Of a DNA stretch of 21,443 nt, positions 8,511 to 16,582 are shown piece after piece. The translations under genes and the position numbers were made by a program. A model generated the notes under the pieces. The model saw only the letters and a program-made list of their open reading frames with translations. It did no database searches and was not told the origin of the DNA. The stretch is from CAYQUC01 sp964514215 (lineage in GTDB: Bacteria; Pseudomonadota; Gammaproteobacteria; UBA6429; Thiohalophilaceae). The stretch covers positions 1 through 21,443 of the forward strand of contig CAZEPW010000060.1 in assembly GCA_964514215.1 (NCBI GenBank), read 5' to 3'. Within the stretch, counting starts at the first letter, position 1, and every line of letters starts with the position of its first letter.

Positions 8511-8978
8511 ATGCAAGTAACAAAAATTTTACTGGGTACTCTTATTATCGCATTATCGTCTTATGCCTTTGCCGGTATAAAAGACAAAAAAGCAATTAAA
8601 GGCAGCGAAGCAAAAATAACCACTGCAGCAGCAAGTGTGAAAACCGCCTGCGGCAACTCCAAGCTCGATACTAAAGTAGATTGGACACAATGGGACAAAT
8701 ACGACTATAAAAAAATGAGTCGTAAAAAACATGAAATTTTGCGTTTCACTGGTGGCTTAACTGAAAGCGTATTATCTTCAATGGCAGACTTGTGTAAAGA
8801 TGCGGACTATAAAGCTGAAGTTGCTAAGATCACATCGTTAAAAATTTCAGGCAAAGTCGATCAAACCAAGCCGTATGTGGCATTCAATTTAAATGGCAAC
8901 ACACTTGATATTACATTAAACGCAGATGGTGTTTCCAGCTGGAAAAATGCAGACTTATTAAAAGCTGTTTGGGAATAA
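8511..8978 (+). CDS. Exported small protein of unknown function (shared C-terminal domain)
   Basis: A 155-aa protein with a clear signal peptide (hydrophobic 6-19, likely cut after SYAFA at 21); AAAGGATG precedes the ATG. The mature part is Lys-rich and has two Cys, 47 and 95, likely disulfide bonded in the periplasm. The stretch from Cys47 to the end resembles the last 95 residues of the 264-aa protein two genes downstream. Each copy has a Cys, a Lys-rich stretch, an amphipathic helix, then CKDADYKAEVAKIT (95-108) matching CSDIDYQQELKKIT, and a final beta-rich part. I do not recognise the family. A strong terminator directly follows the gene, so it may be transcribed more than its downstream neighbours. 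Confidence 0.75.
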   Translation: MQVTKILLGTLIIALSSYAFAGIKDKKAIKGSEAKITTAAASVKTACGNSKLDTKVDWTQWDKYDYKKMSRKKHEILRFTGGLTESVLSSMADLCKDADYKAEVAKITSLKISGKVDQTKPYVAFNLNGNTLDITLNADGVSSWKNADLLKAVWE

Positions 8979-8985
8979 TGAATTT

Positions 8986-9013
8986 AAAAGGCAAATTTTA
9001 TTTGCCTTTTTTT
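8986..9013 (+). terminator. Rho-independent terminator inside the three-gene cluster
   Basis: An 11-bp perfect stem (AAAAGGCAAAT / ATTTGCCTTTT) with a 3-nt loop and a continuing T-run begins 7 bp after the stop of the 155-aa gene. The next gene's AAGGA ribosome site lies immediately after it, so downstream genes may depend on read-through or on their own promoter. Confidence 0.8.
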
Positions 9014-9024
9014 CAAGGATTGAG

Positions 9025-9780
9025 ATGAAAAAATACATACTACTGTTATTAATAATTTTTCCTACTCTGGGATTTTCTGCTAACACCTACCAAATGAACG
9101 ACTTGCAAGAACTAGCCAAAACAAAATCGTGGCTAGAGTTAACAACACACTTAACTGACATATTGCCTTCAAAAAGAGATATTAAGTGGCAAGCACTTGC
9201 CGAATTAGCGCTAGTCTCGCACTTTAAAGCATTAACAACCGCTGCAGACTCAACAAAAACATTTGCATTTCTAAATGACACATTTCCAAAATTTCCGTTT
9301 TTAATAAAAAATAAAGAATTTATGACACTGCGCAGTGAATTTGGTACCAGTTATTACGAACCATGTTTCTCTTATAACAATAAAGATTGCCATAAGGAAC
9401 TTTTGGGTTTTATTAAAATCGATCCCGATCCATTTTTTGCATTTAAAATCGCCAAACAAGTGCGCCGCCGTTATTCTAATAATAAAGCCATTGAATATTA
9501 TGCCTTAGCATTATCACAAAAAGCACCAAAATCAAGCTGCCATGATAGCGATTTAAAAATTGCATTAGAAAGTGCTCTACAAACAAAACCAAACAGTAAC
9601 TACGCAAAAGCTGCTAAAAAAGTTGCCTTTGGCCAATGTTTTAAAGCATTAAGAAAAAATATTATTATCGTCGTTAAAGCGAATGACAATGCCAAAAATA
9701 ATGCTTGCAAAGAATTAATATCGCGAAAAGCGATTAAAGGCATAACACACAAAAAATGCACTCGGTTTTTAAAAAAATAA
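9025..9780 (+). CDS. Exported Cys-rich, mainly helical protein of unknown function
   Basis: A 251-aa protein with a signal peptide (hydrophobic 5-15, likely cut near GFSA at 19); AAGGA precedes the ATG. The mature region is mostly predicted helical. Segments such as IAKQVRRRYSNNKAIEYYALAL and a following DLKIALESALQ helix pair are reminiscent of TPR/SEL1-type repeats, but no clear repeat consensus is visible. It has several Cys in the second half, including CFSYNNKDC and the C-terminal CKELISRK...KKC, consistent with disulfides in the periplasm. The C-terminus is strongly basic. It lies between two proteins that share a domain, with 18 bp to the next gene, suggesting a functional unit. Function unknown. 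Confidence 0.7.
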   Translation: MKKYILLLLIIFPTLGFSANTYQMNDLQELAKTKSWLELTTHLTDILPSKRDIKWQALAELALVSHFKALTTAADSTKTFAFLNDTFPKFPFLIKNKEFMTLRSEFGTSYYEPCFSYNNKDCHKELLGFIKIDPDPFFAFKIAKQVRRRYSNNKAIEYYALALSQKAPKSSCHDSDLKIALESALQTKPNSNYAKAAKKVAFGQCFKALRKNIIIVVKANDNAKNNACKELISRKAIKGITHKKCTRFLKK

Positions 9781-9798
9781 TTTAATGAGGAAGACAAT

Positions 9799-10593
9799 AT
9801 GAAATTTTTTAAAACCTGTCTTATTCTGGTATCCGCAAGTTTATTATTGCCACTAACAGCATATGCTGAAAAACTCGGACAAGCTAAGTTATTTAAAACA
9901 CATTCGGGCAATCCAATAGCTGAACTAACATTAGTGCCGTTAGGTGATAAAAAAGAAAAACGCATGCTCGCCTATTTCAATACACCAGAATATGAACTCA
10001 ACGGTGAATATAACGTCTACCAAGGACAATGCCAAACAACTCGCTGCAATACCGTTATCTATAAAGTGATTGGTGGCATGCGAAGAAATTTTATTAGTAA
10101 CAGTGGCTATTACGGCGATTATTTTCAATTAATTCTACCCGGACGCAATAAACCACTTGCCGTGTACTATGATGAAAAAAAATCAAAATCAATTTCAAGC
10201 AACGATATTTATAACCAATACCGAATCTCTATCGGTCGAAATAAAACCGGTAACTACAATGCCGAACAGGTGTCACAAACTTTAAATAATGCGCTGTCTA
10301 AATTACAACAAACCTGTCAATCAAAAACCACGCTAAAAACCAATATTGCAGCGTTTCAAAAAAACAAATTAATTCATTTAATTGGCATGGGCAAACATTA
10401 CCTTACTCAAATTGCATTAAAATGTTCTGATATTGATTATCAGCAAGAACTTAAAAAAATTACCGAGATTATTTTTTTACCCGAAAATAAAGCCAAAGCT
10501 ATCGAATTGAAATCAAGCACGCTTTTCATTTATCTTTCTGAAAAAAATTATAATCCTAAATATGAAACAGAGTTATGGTTGGATAACATTTAA
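9799..10593 (+). CDS. Exported two-domain protein of unknown function
   Basis: A 264-aa protein with a signal peptide (hydrophobic 7-20, likely cut after TAYA at 23); GAGGA precedes the ATG. The N-terminal domain (about 24-150) looks like a beta sandwich with a close Cys pair (78 and 83; GQCQTTRCNTV) and alternating hydrophobic strands. The C-terminal part (about 168-264) resembles the mature part of the 155-aa protein at the start of the cluster. The shared core is a first Cys (173), a helical stretch, CSDIDYQQELKKIT (209-222) and a last beta-rich region. It follows the preceding gene by 18 bp, so they are probably co-transcribed, and ends at a bidirectional terminator. Possible roles include binding a surface partner, but nothing in the sequence identifies one. 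Confidence 0.72.
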   Translation: MKFFKTCLILVSASLLLPLTAYAEKLGQAKLFKTHSGNPIAELTLVPLGDKKEKRMLAYFNTPEYELNGEYNVYQGQCQTTRCNTVIYKVIGGMRRNFISNSGYYGDYFQLILPGRNKPLAVYYDEKKSKSISSNDIYNQYRISIGRNKTGNYNAEQVSQTLNNALSKLQQTCQSKTTLKTNIAAFQKNKLIHLIGMGKHYLTQIALKCSDIDYQQELKKITEIIFLPENKAKAIELKSSTLFIYLSEKNYNPKYETELWLDNI

Positions 10594-10733
10594 GTTTCAA
10601 ATAAACCGTCATTTTAAAACGGAGATGTCCATATAAATCACTGCCTTATACAATATTTTCGGCACAACCCATTACTAACAAAATTTTACTGATCGCAGCA
10701 TGTATCTAAAAGTATAATCGTCGATAAAACATT

Positions 10734-10760
10734 AAAGGACAGAAAATATTCTGTCCTTTT
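10734..10760. terminator. Bidirectional terminator between converging genes
   Basis: An 11-bp perfect stem (AAAGGACAGAA / TTCTGTCCTTT) with a 4-nt AATA loop has T-rich tails on both strands. It sits between the exported-protein cluster (plus) and the metalloprotease gene (minus) and can end both transcripts. Confidence 0.75.
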
Positions 10761-10767
10761 AAATAAA

Positions 10768-12642
10768 CTATAGATATTCACTACCTCTTTTTTTTCTGAA
10801 ATAATACATAGCAAACATAAGTAATAATAGGAACATTGGATCAAACTTAGCAGATTTATTTAAAGTACAACCAGCTACAGAAGGATCTTCACCAGTTGCT
10901 GGTGGTGCTGGTGTTCCTGGATTTGGTGTCGGGGTGGGAGTTGGTGTAGGAACAGGCACTGGTTTTGCAGTTACAGTGATTTTTACTGACATTGTCACAG
11001 CCGGTGACTTACCATCAGTCGCTTCAAAATTGATAATATTAATACCAACATCAGCAGTAACCGGTGTCCACATGAATGTCGCTAGTCCATTGCCTTTGGC
11101 GACGAATGTTGCACCATTAGGAAGGTTTAAAACACTGAGTGTTGGGATATCGCCATTATCAGGATCTGTTGCAGCAATATTGAAGGTTAAGTTTTTTCCT
11201 TCTTCAACTGTTTGGTCGACTATGGCTGAAAAAACAGGCGGTCTTTCATTGTTGACCAATACTGTATTTACAGCATTATTATTTTGATTTACTGGATCGG
11301 GGTTTAATGCTTCCACGTTTGCTGAGAAGATATTACCAGTAGCATTATTTATTCTAACAACGACATTAAATATCGCTGTACCCGATGCGGGCAAACTTGC
11401 TAATGAACAAGTAACAATTCTATTTTGAAGAACATTAGTAGTATCACAAGTTGCGCCATTAGCTGGGTTTACTGAAACAAATGTTGAATTTCTTGGTAAA
11501 AAACTACTAACAACAATACCTGTTGCAGGATTTGCACCACTATTATTAGTTACTGTAATAAAATAGCTTTCATTTGAACCTCGCACAGGATTAAGATTTG
11601 CACTTGCAACTCCGATACTTAAATCAACACTTCGTGAATCAGAGTTCAGCTTCCCCCAACCTACATCTTCTAATACTTGAGCTGCTAATCCTATATTATG
11701 ATCTGGCCCACTATATGATGGCTCCATCATTTCATCTGGACGTCTAAACAAAGTGCTAAAATGAGAAACTGATGAACCACTTTGTACTGGGTTAGGAGAA
11801 TACATGCCAGCATGTCCATTTACTTCAAAACCATTGTTATTATTCGCTACTGCCAAAAGCGCAGGACCAACCCAATGTAAATTAGTACCCACGATCCTTG
11901 TCCCATTATATATAGCAGATTTATTGCCATTAGAACGTTGTATATTTGTCGTCATTTCAGAATACTTTGCTGGGGTGGCACCATGATGCTCCAAATTATT
12001 AATAAAATTATCATGCAATCCTAAATACCTTGCTCCTGTTTCCGAGGTCATTTGCGTAGAAAAACCTAACCCATGTATCAACTCATGAGTCAACACTGTA
12101 ATAAAATCAATGTCTCCGCCGGAAGGCGAGGCATCAAAACCGTAATACCATTTACGTGAACCTAAAGAAACATTTCCATCAACATCGCTATTTATTTGAA
12201 CCCATATATCATATTTAGATATACCTGATGAATTACCATTTAGATTAATTCCTGAAATTTTTTCAGCTATAGCACCATGATATAGTGTATTGCTAATAGG
12301 GGCTCCTTGAAAATTTTGATAAAATCTAATAGATAATGCCCCTGCCAATATAGCCCCAGTACTATCTCCTTTCAACGATTCAAATCTAACATTAACATCA
12401 ATGTTCACCGCACTATTAAGTCGATTACTTAATTTATTTACGGCATATTGAATTGCATTTAACCTTGCTTGGCCTAATGTTGTTGCCGTATTTCCAGTCG
12501 CCCTAAGATTAAACGGGGTCGTATCATTAAAACCAAAACCCGCATTATCAGCATTCTTTATAGTAATGACTGAAGAGGCAAAAACGTGCGATACAAACAA
12601 TCCTAAAAAAATAAAAGCTACAAATCTAATTTTAATTATCAT
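10768..12642 (-). CDS. Secreted zinc metalloprotease with DUF11, Ig-like domain and JDVT-CTERM-type tail
   Basis: The 624-aa protein starts with a signal peptide (hydrophobic 5-21, cut near VFAS). Residues 183-194 read VLTHELIHGLGF, an HExxH zinc site (His186, Glu187, His190). The metzincin third-ligand position is Thr196, so the remaining ligand lies elsewhere. GSSVSHFST (289-297) and PDEMMEP (302-308) followed by LEDVGWG (324-330) match a family of secreted HELGHGLGF metalloproteases in which a short MEP block and a final DIGW occur. Then come a DUF11-like domain (about 338-463), a cadherin/He_PIG-type domain (about 467-558; FNIAATDPDNGDIP), a Pro-Thr linker (561-583) and the tail GCTLNKSAKFDP (591-602), a transmembrane stretch and a basic end. 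AAGGAT precedes the ATG. It follows a small lipoprotein gene by 39 bp. A surface or released protease is likely; its substrate is unknown. Confidence 0.85.
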   Translation of the reverse strand: MIIKIRFVAFIFLGLFVSHVFASSVITIKNADNAGFGFNDTTPFNLRATGNTATTLGQARLNAIQYAVNKLSNRLNSAVNIDVNVRFESLKGDSTGAILAGALSIRFYQNFQGAPISNTLYHGAIAEKISGINLNGNSSGISKYDIWVQINSDVDGNVSLGSRKWYYGFDASPSGGDIDFITVLTHELIHGLGFSTQMTSETGARYLGLHDNFINNLEHHGATPAKYSEMTTNIQRSNGNKSAIYNGTRIVGTNLHWVGPALLAVANNNNGFEVNGHAGMYSPNPVQSGSSVSHFSTLFRRPDEMMEPSYSGPDHNIGLAAQVLEDVGWGKLNSDSRSVDLSIGVASANLNPVRGSNESYFITVTNNSGANPATGIVVSSFLPRNSTFVSVNPANGATCDTTNVLQNRIVTCSLASLPASGTAIFNVVVRINNATGNIFSANVEALNPDPVNQNNNAVNTVLVNNERPPVFSAIVDQTVEEGKNLTFNIAATDPDNGDIPTLSVLNLPNGATFVAKGNGLATFMWTPVTADVGINIINFEATDGKSPAVTMSVKITVTAKPVPVPTPTPTPTPNPGTPAPPATGEDPSVAGCTLNKSAKFDPMFLLLLMFAMYYFRKKRGSEYL

Positions 12643-12681
12643 CTAAATTTATCCTTATTACTTCCTAGTTGAAATTTTCAG

Positions 12682-12999
12682 TTACTGCTTAGGCGGGATA
12701 ATTAATTCAATATATGAACCACCGCTACCATCAACAGACTCTTTTAAGTCAGAATATTTTTTTACTGGAGCAGCTGAATTATTTAATATATTATTTGATG
12801 TTGTAGTAACACTAGGTTTTTTAAGAGGGGCATCAAGGAACTCACCCGATTTTGGATCAATATTTACTGTTAATGCATCAGTCGAAATAACGGGCTTCTT
12901 CGCTACCGATGATTTAGTATCTGCATCATTTGAAGAACAAGCCACAATTAATCCTGTTCCGAGTAAGATTGAAATTTTAATTAATTTGTAAAATGACAT
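12682..12999 (-). CDS. Small Ser/Asn/Lys-rich lipoprotein upstream of the metalloprotease
   Basis: A 105-aa protein with a signal sequence ending in LIVAC, giving a lipidated Cys21 with Ser at +2 (outer membrane expected). The rest is low complexity: Ser, Thr, Asn and Lys rich, with short strands such as IDPKSGEFLD (51-60), and a terminal SYIELIIPPKQ. No domain is recognised, and unlike the lipoprotein upstream of the subtilase it shows no clear similarity to an I9 propeptide. It is the first gene of a two-gene operon with the metalloprotease. The repeated layout of lipoprotein plus tail-bearing protease suggests it helps secrete, fold or restrain its neighbour, but this is inference from position only. 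Confidence 0.6.
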   Translation of the reverse strand: MSFYKLIKISILLGTGLIVACSSNDADTKSSVAKKPVISTDALTVNIDPKSGEFLDAPLKKPSVTTTSNNILNNSAAPVKKYSDLKESVDGSGGSYIELIIPPKQ

Positions 13000-13111
13000 T
13001 TTGTTTTTGTATCCCTGATCTTAAGAAAAAGAGTCTGGTATTTTTTTATTTTTTTATACCTAGTTTAAATCTAGTTTAAATTCAGACTTTTATTTTGTTT
13101 TGAGTTTATAG

Positions 13112-13127
13112 TGTGACATGTTACACA
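13112..13127. promoter_or_regulatory. Candidate CRP/FNR-family operator
   Basis: TGTGACATGTTACACA has TGTGA, a 6-bp spacer and ACACA, one base from the CRP consensus right arm TCACA. It lies 113-128 bp before the lipoprotein ATG. No promoter hexamer is placed clearly enough to confirm it. Confidence 0.25.
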
Positions 13128-13289
13128 AATAAAATATTGTATGTTATACGTACATCACAAATCGGCTTGATTGAGGTAGGAAAGATATAACAAATTTATA
13201 AATTGTTTTAATTTCTGATTGTGTTAACTATATAGTACGTTGTTTTTGTTGTGCCGCTGTTAGATTAAATCTAATAGACTATTTAACAG

Positions 13290-13313
13290 TGGTGGGCAGT
13301 GCCCACCCTACAA
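13290..13313. repeat. REP-like palindromic repeat, copy 1
   Basis: A 24-bp sequence containing GGTGGGC-AGT-GCCCACC, a perfect 7-bp stem, followed by CTACAA. An identical 24-bp copy lies at 17626-17649. Such GTAGGGTGGGC-type hairpins are typical of REP elements mobilised by RAYT transposases in bacteria. Confidence 0.7.
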
Positions 13314-13492
13314 AAATAAGGTTATAGTGTTTGTTTGTGGTGCAGGTAATCGAAAAAACTAGAAATATAAATGAATGTCTTGTTTCTTAATTTTTTTAAA
13401 CGTAGTCTTTGCATCGTTGTCGGATAATCAGCAAACAAAATATCTACCGCAAAATAACGCTAGAAATAAATCAAAAAATGAAGTTATTAAAT

Positions 13493-14329
13493 TTATAATC
13501 TAAAACCACCGTGTTTTTTGCGATGCATGTAGTCGATAAATAATATTCCAAATATAAAACCTAATATGATCATGGTGGACAATAGCACCCAATACCATAG
13601 TGGCATTTGCGGTTGAATGGCGGCAAGTTCTTCGGGGCTTGGTATTTCTTCGCCGTTTAAATTAGCTTGTGCTACTTTGATGCGCATTAATAGCTTTTTG
13701 ATTTCACTATTTAATTGCGCTTTGCTAGGTTCGTCTTGCTCAACACTCTCCATGATGGTGGCGTTTTGTAATTCTTCCATTTGTTTCTCGAGCTGGTCTA
13801 TTTTTAAATTGGCAGCTTCAAGTTCGGCGCTATTATCGGGTGCTGGTGTGACAACTTCGATTTCTGGTTTATCTTCCGAGGCACTAGTGAGTGCGGCTTT
13901 GGATTCTTCGAGTTGTTTTTTTAAATCTTTAATAGTGGACTTTGAATTGGCAACTTGATCTTCCCGAGTTTGTAAATCACGCTCGCGTTTGGTAGCGCGT
14001 TCTTTCAATTTTTTTAATTCGGCTGTCGCTGTTTCTAATTTTACAGTTACTTCACCGAGCGCTAAAATTGATGGTTTTTCTTTTATTAGAAATTCTGTTT
14101 TTATCCAACCTTCGATGCCACTATCGAGTTTTATTTTGGAAAAATTTGCCTGACTATCGAGTATTTCGACTTTTGTGCCACTTGGTAACGAGCTAACCAA
14201 AACACTGGTGTCATCGGCAGTTTGATGCACTCCGAGTATCACCCTATCGGTTACATACATGTTTTCAGCTTGCGCTAGGTTAATACTAAAAAATAATGCT
14301 ATGGCGAGTTTTAATAATGTGTTGTTCAT
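13493..14329 (-). CDS. YgiM-type SH3 / coiled-coil membrane protein
   Basis: A 278-aa protein with a signal peptide (cut after AQA near 21), an SH3-like domain (about 23-88; MYVTDRVILGVHQTADDTS, ending in EGWIKTEFL), a long coiled coil (about 90-220) and one transmembrane helix (about 243-265) followed by a basic cytoplasmic end. This is the architecture of the TIGR04211/YgiM family of gammaproteobacteria, envelope proteins of poorly known role whose SH3 domain probably acts in the periplasm. It is longer than E. coli YgiM (about 206 aa), mostly in the coiled coil. The gene follows prlC by 36 bp on the same strand, suggesting co-transcription. No good ribosome site precedes the ATG, so it may be translationally coupled. 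Family call is confident. Confidence 0.85.
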   Translation of the reverse strand: MNNTLLKLAIALFFSINLAQAENMYVTDRVILGVHQTADDTSVLVSSLPSGTKVEILDSQANFSKIKLDSGIEGWIKTEFLIKEKPSILALGEVTVKLETATAELKKLKERATKRERDLQTREDQVANSKSTIKDLKKQLEESKAALTSASEDKPEIEVVTPAPDNSAELEAANLKIDQLEKQMEELQNATIMESVEQDEPSKAQLNSEIKKLLMRIKVAQANLNGEEIPSPEELAAIQPQMPLWYWVLLSTMIILGFIFGILFIDYMHRKKHGGFRL

Positions 14330-14365
14330 AATAGTTTTCGTAATGTATTTTAAATGATAATAATT

Positions 14366-16411
14366 TTATGCGGCGATTCCACTATGGCGTAATAGCGCAT
14401 CGATTTCGGGCTTTCGGCCACGAAAGGCGGTGAATAATTCCATCGGTTCACGAGAGCCACCAAGCTCTAATATATTGGTTAAAAATGCGTGTCCGGTGGT
14501 TTTATCAAAAATGCCGTTTTCTTCAAACAGCGCAAAAGCATCGGCTGATAATACTTCGGCCCATTTATAGCTGTAATAACCGGCGGCATAACCACCAGCA
14601 AAAATATGCGAGAAACCATGTTGAAAGCGATTAAATGTTGGCGGGATATTAACAGCAACTTCTTGGCGAACTTCGTCTAAAATTTCTTGGATACGTGCGC
14701 CTTTGGCCGGATCAAATTCCAGATGCATTCTAAAATCAAAAATCGAAAACTCTAATTGCCGAACCATTAACATTCCAGATTGAAAGTTTTTAGCGGCCTG
14801 CATGCGATTAAATAATTCTTCGGGTATGAGTTTTTTTGTTTTGTAATGCTTGGCAAATAATTTTAGTGCATCGCGTTCCCAACACCAGTTTTCCATAAAC
14901 TGGCTTGGCAGTTCAACGGCATCCCACGCCACACCGTTTATGCCTGACACGCCAACGTAGTCTATTTTTGTTAGCATGTGATGCAGACCATGACCAAATT
15001 CATGAAATAAGGTAATGACTTCATCGTGTGTAAACAAAGCCGGATCACCACCCACCGGTGGTGTTAAGTTGCAAGTTAAATAAGCAACGGGAGTTTGTAT
15101 GGTGCCATCTTTGTAACGCATGCGTGCTATGCAGTCGTCCATCCACGCACCACCGCGTTTGTGTTCGCGTGCGTATAAGTCCAAATAAAATTTACCGCGC
15201 ACGGTGCCGGTTTTGTCTTTTATTTCATAAAAACGCACGTCTGGGTGCCATGTTTCGATGCCGCGTTTAAGTTGGCTTATTTCTATACCATACAAACGTT
15301 TCACCACTTCAAACATGCCTTTGACGACACTGGTTTCAGGAAAGTAGGGTTTTAGTTCTTCTTGGGTGATGGCGTATTTATGTTGCCGTAATTTTTCTGA
15401 ATAATAAGATAAGTCCCATGCATTTAATTCTTCAACTTGGTGGTGTTGTTTGGCATAGTCTTGAAGCTCGGCTTTATCTTTTTCGGCAAACGGTTTAGAA
15501 CGTGTTGCCAGATTTTGTAAAAATTCTAATACTTCATCGGTGCTTTGTGCCATTTTGGTGGCAAGCGAGCGTTCTGCGTAGTTTTTAAATCCTAATAACT
15601 GCACCAGCTCATGCCGATAGGCAACGATGCTATCCATTATTTCAGAGTTATCCCATTCACCTTTGCCGGGACCGTGATCCGATGCCCGGGTGACATAAGC
15701 GGTGTACATTTCTTTGCGTAATGCTTGGTTATCGGAATAAGTAACCACGGCATAATACGATGGAAAATCTAAAGTAAATTCCCAGCCTTGGTTATCATTA
15801 TTTTCTGCCATTTGTTTTGCCATTGCGATGGCCGAATCGGGTAAACCGGCTAGTTCGGTTTGGTCTGTAATCAGTTTAAACCAGGCATTGGTTGCATCTA
15901 ACACATTCTCTTCGTATTTGGTGGTGAGTTTGGTGAGCTGTTGTTTTATCTCTTTATAACGCGCTTTCTTATCATCGGATAAATCAATTCCAGATAAGCG
16001 AAAATCACGTAGCGCATTATCAATTATTTTTTTCTGACTGCGATCTAAATGATTGTATTCTTCGCTGTCGGCTATTGATTGGTAAGCATTAAACAAGCCG
16101 GCATGTTGTCCGACTTCGGTTCCAAATTCACTGAGTTTGGGTAAACAGGCATTATAGGCATCTCGCAGCTCATCGCTATTAACGACCGAATTCATGTGGC
16201 TCACTGGTGACCATGCACGATCTAATTTATCGCCAACTTCTTCTAATGGCTGTATAAAATTATCCCAACTATAAACGTCATTTTCGGCTAGCACGGTTTC
16301 AATTGCGGCTCTATTTTCTGCCAGTAAGGCATCAATCGCGGGCTCGATGTGCTCGGGTTTGATGTGTTTAAATGGTGGTAGCCCATCAAATGTGAGTAGC
16401 GGGTTGGACAT
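14366..16411 (-). CDS. prlC: Oligopeptidase A (M3 family)
   Basis: A cytoplasmic zinc metallopeptidase that cleaves oligopeptides, including released signal peptides, late in protein turnover. At 681 aa it is almost exactly the usual PrlC length. The zinc motif is LFHEFGHGLHHML with His470, Glu471 and His474, and the third ligand is Glu500 in DAVELPSQFMENW, spaced as in M3 enzymes. The N-terminus (NPLLTFDGLPPFKHIKPEHI) is typical, and the C-terminal block HIFAGGYAAGYYSYKWAEVLSADAF is the conserved substrate-pocket region. AAAGG lies 8 nt before the ATG. It is divergent from srkA and leads into the SH3 gene. Confidence 0.97.
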   Translation of the reverse strand: MSNPLLTFDGLPPFKHIKPEHIEPAIDALLAENRAAIETVLAENDVYSWDNFIQPLEEVGDKLDRAWSPVSHMNSVVNSDELRDAYNACLPKLSEFGTEVGQHAGLFNAYQSIADSEEYNHLDRSQKKIIDNALRDFRLSGIDLSDDKKARYKEIKQQLTKLTTKYEENVLDATNAWFKLITDQTELAGLPDSAIAMAKQMAENNDNQGWEFTLDFPSYYAVVTYSDNQALRKEMYTAYVTRASDHGPGKGEWDNSEIMDSIVAYRHELVQLLGFKNYAERSLATKMAQSTDEVLEFLQNLATRSKPFAEKDKAELQDYAKQHHQVEELNAWDLSYYSEKLRQHKYAITQEELKPYFPETSVVKGMFEVVKRLYGIEISQLKRGIETWHPDVRFYEIKDKTGTVRGKFYLDLYAREHKRGGAWMDDCIARMRYKDGTIQTPVAYLTCNLTPPVGGDPALFTHDEVITLFHEFGHGLHHMLTKIDYVGVSGINGVAWDAVELPSQFMENWCWERDALKLFAKHYKTKKLIPEELFNRMQAAKNFQSGMLMVRQLEFSIFDFRMHLEFDPAKGARIQEILDEVRQEVAVNIPPTFNRFQHGFSHIFAGGYAAGYYSYKWAEVLSADAFALFEENGIFDKTTGHAFLTNILELGGSREPMELFTAFRGRKPEIDALLRHSGIAA

Positions 16412-16511
16412 TAAGTTTACCTTTTTTATGTGCTTATTAGTAAATAGGGTGCAATTTGATTTTTTATTCTATTTCAAATATTTAGAGCTAAATTAGGTTG
16501 TTTCAAATCAA

Positions 16512-16549
16512 CTAGGTTATCATTGTTAATCTAAAAAGTATAAACCTAG
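16512..16549. promoter_or_regulatory. Inverted repeat in the prlC-srkA divergent region
   Basis: CTAGGTT (16512-16518) and AACCTAG (16543-16549) form a 7-bp inverted repeat with a 24-bp spacer in the 171-bp gap between the two divergent genes. It could bind a regulator of both, but the half-sites are short. Confidence 0.25.
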
Positions 16550-16582
16550 ATCAATTTGGTTTAATTGGTTAAGTGACACATA

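Larger units (their letters stand above)
13000..13492. other. 493-bp noncoding region with several small repeats
   Basis: AT-rich and apparently without a gene. It contains a tandem 11-bp duplication (CTAGTTTAAAT at 13060-13070 and 13071-13081), a CRP-like palindrome at 13112-13127, a 15-bp palindrome TTAGATTAAATCTAA (13260-13274) and a REP-like hairpin at 13290-13313. It separates the accessory left part from the core right part and should contain the promoter of the lipoprotein-metalloprotease operon. Confidence 0.5.

Noticed and set aside
10838..10905. LPXTG or MYXO-type C-terminal anchor on the metalloprotease
   Set aside because: There is no LPxTG; the GCTL...KFDP pattern shared with the subtilase fits the JDVT type better than MYXO-CTERM.
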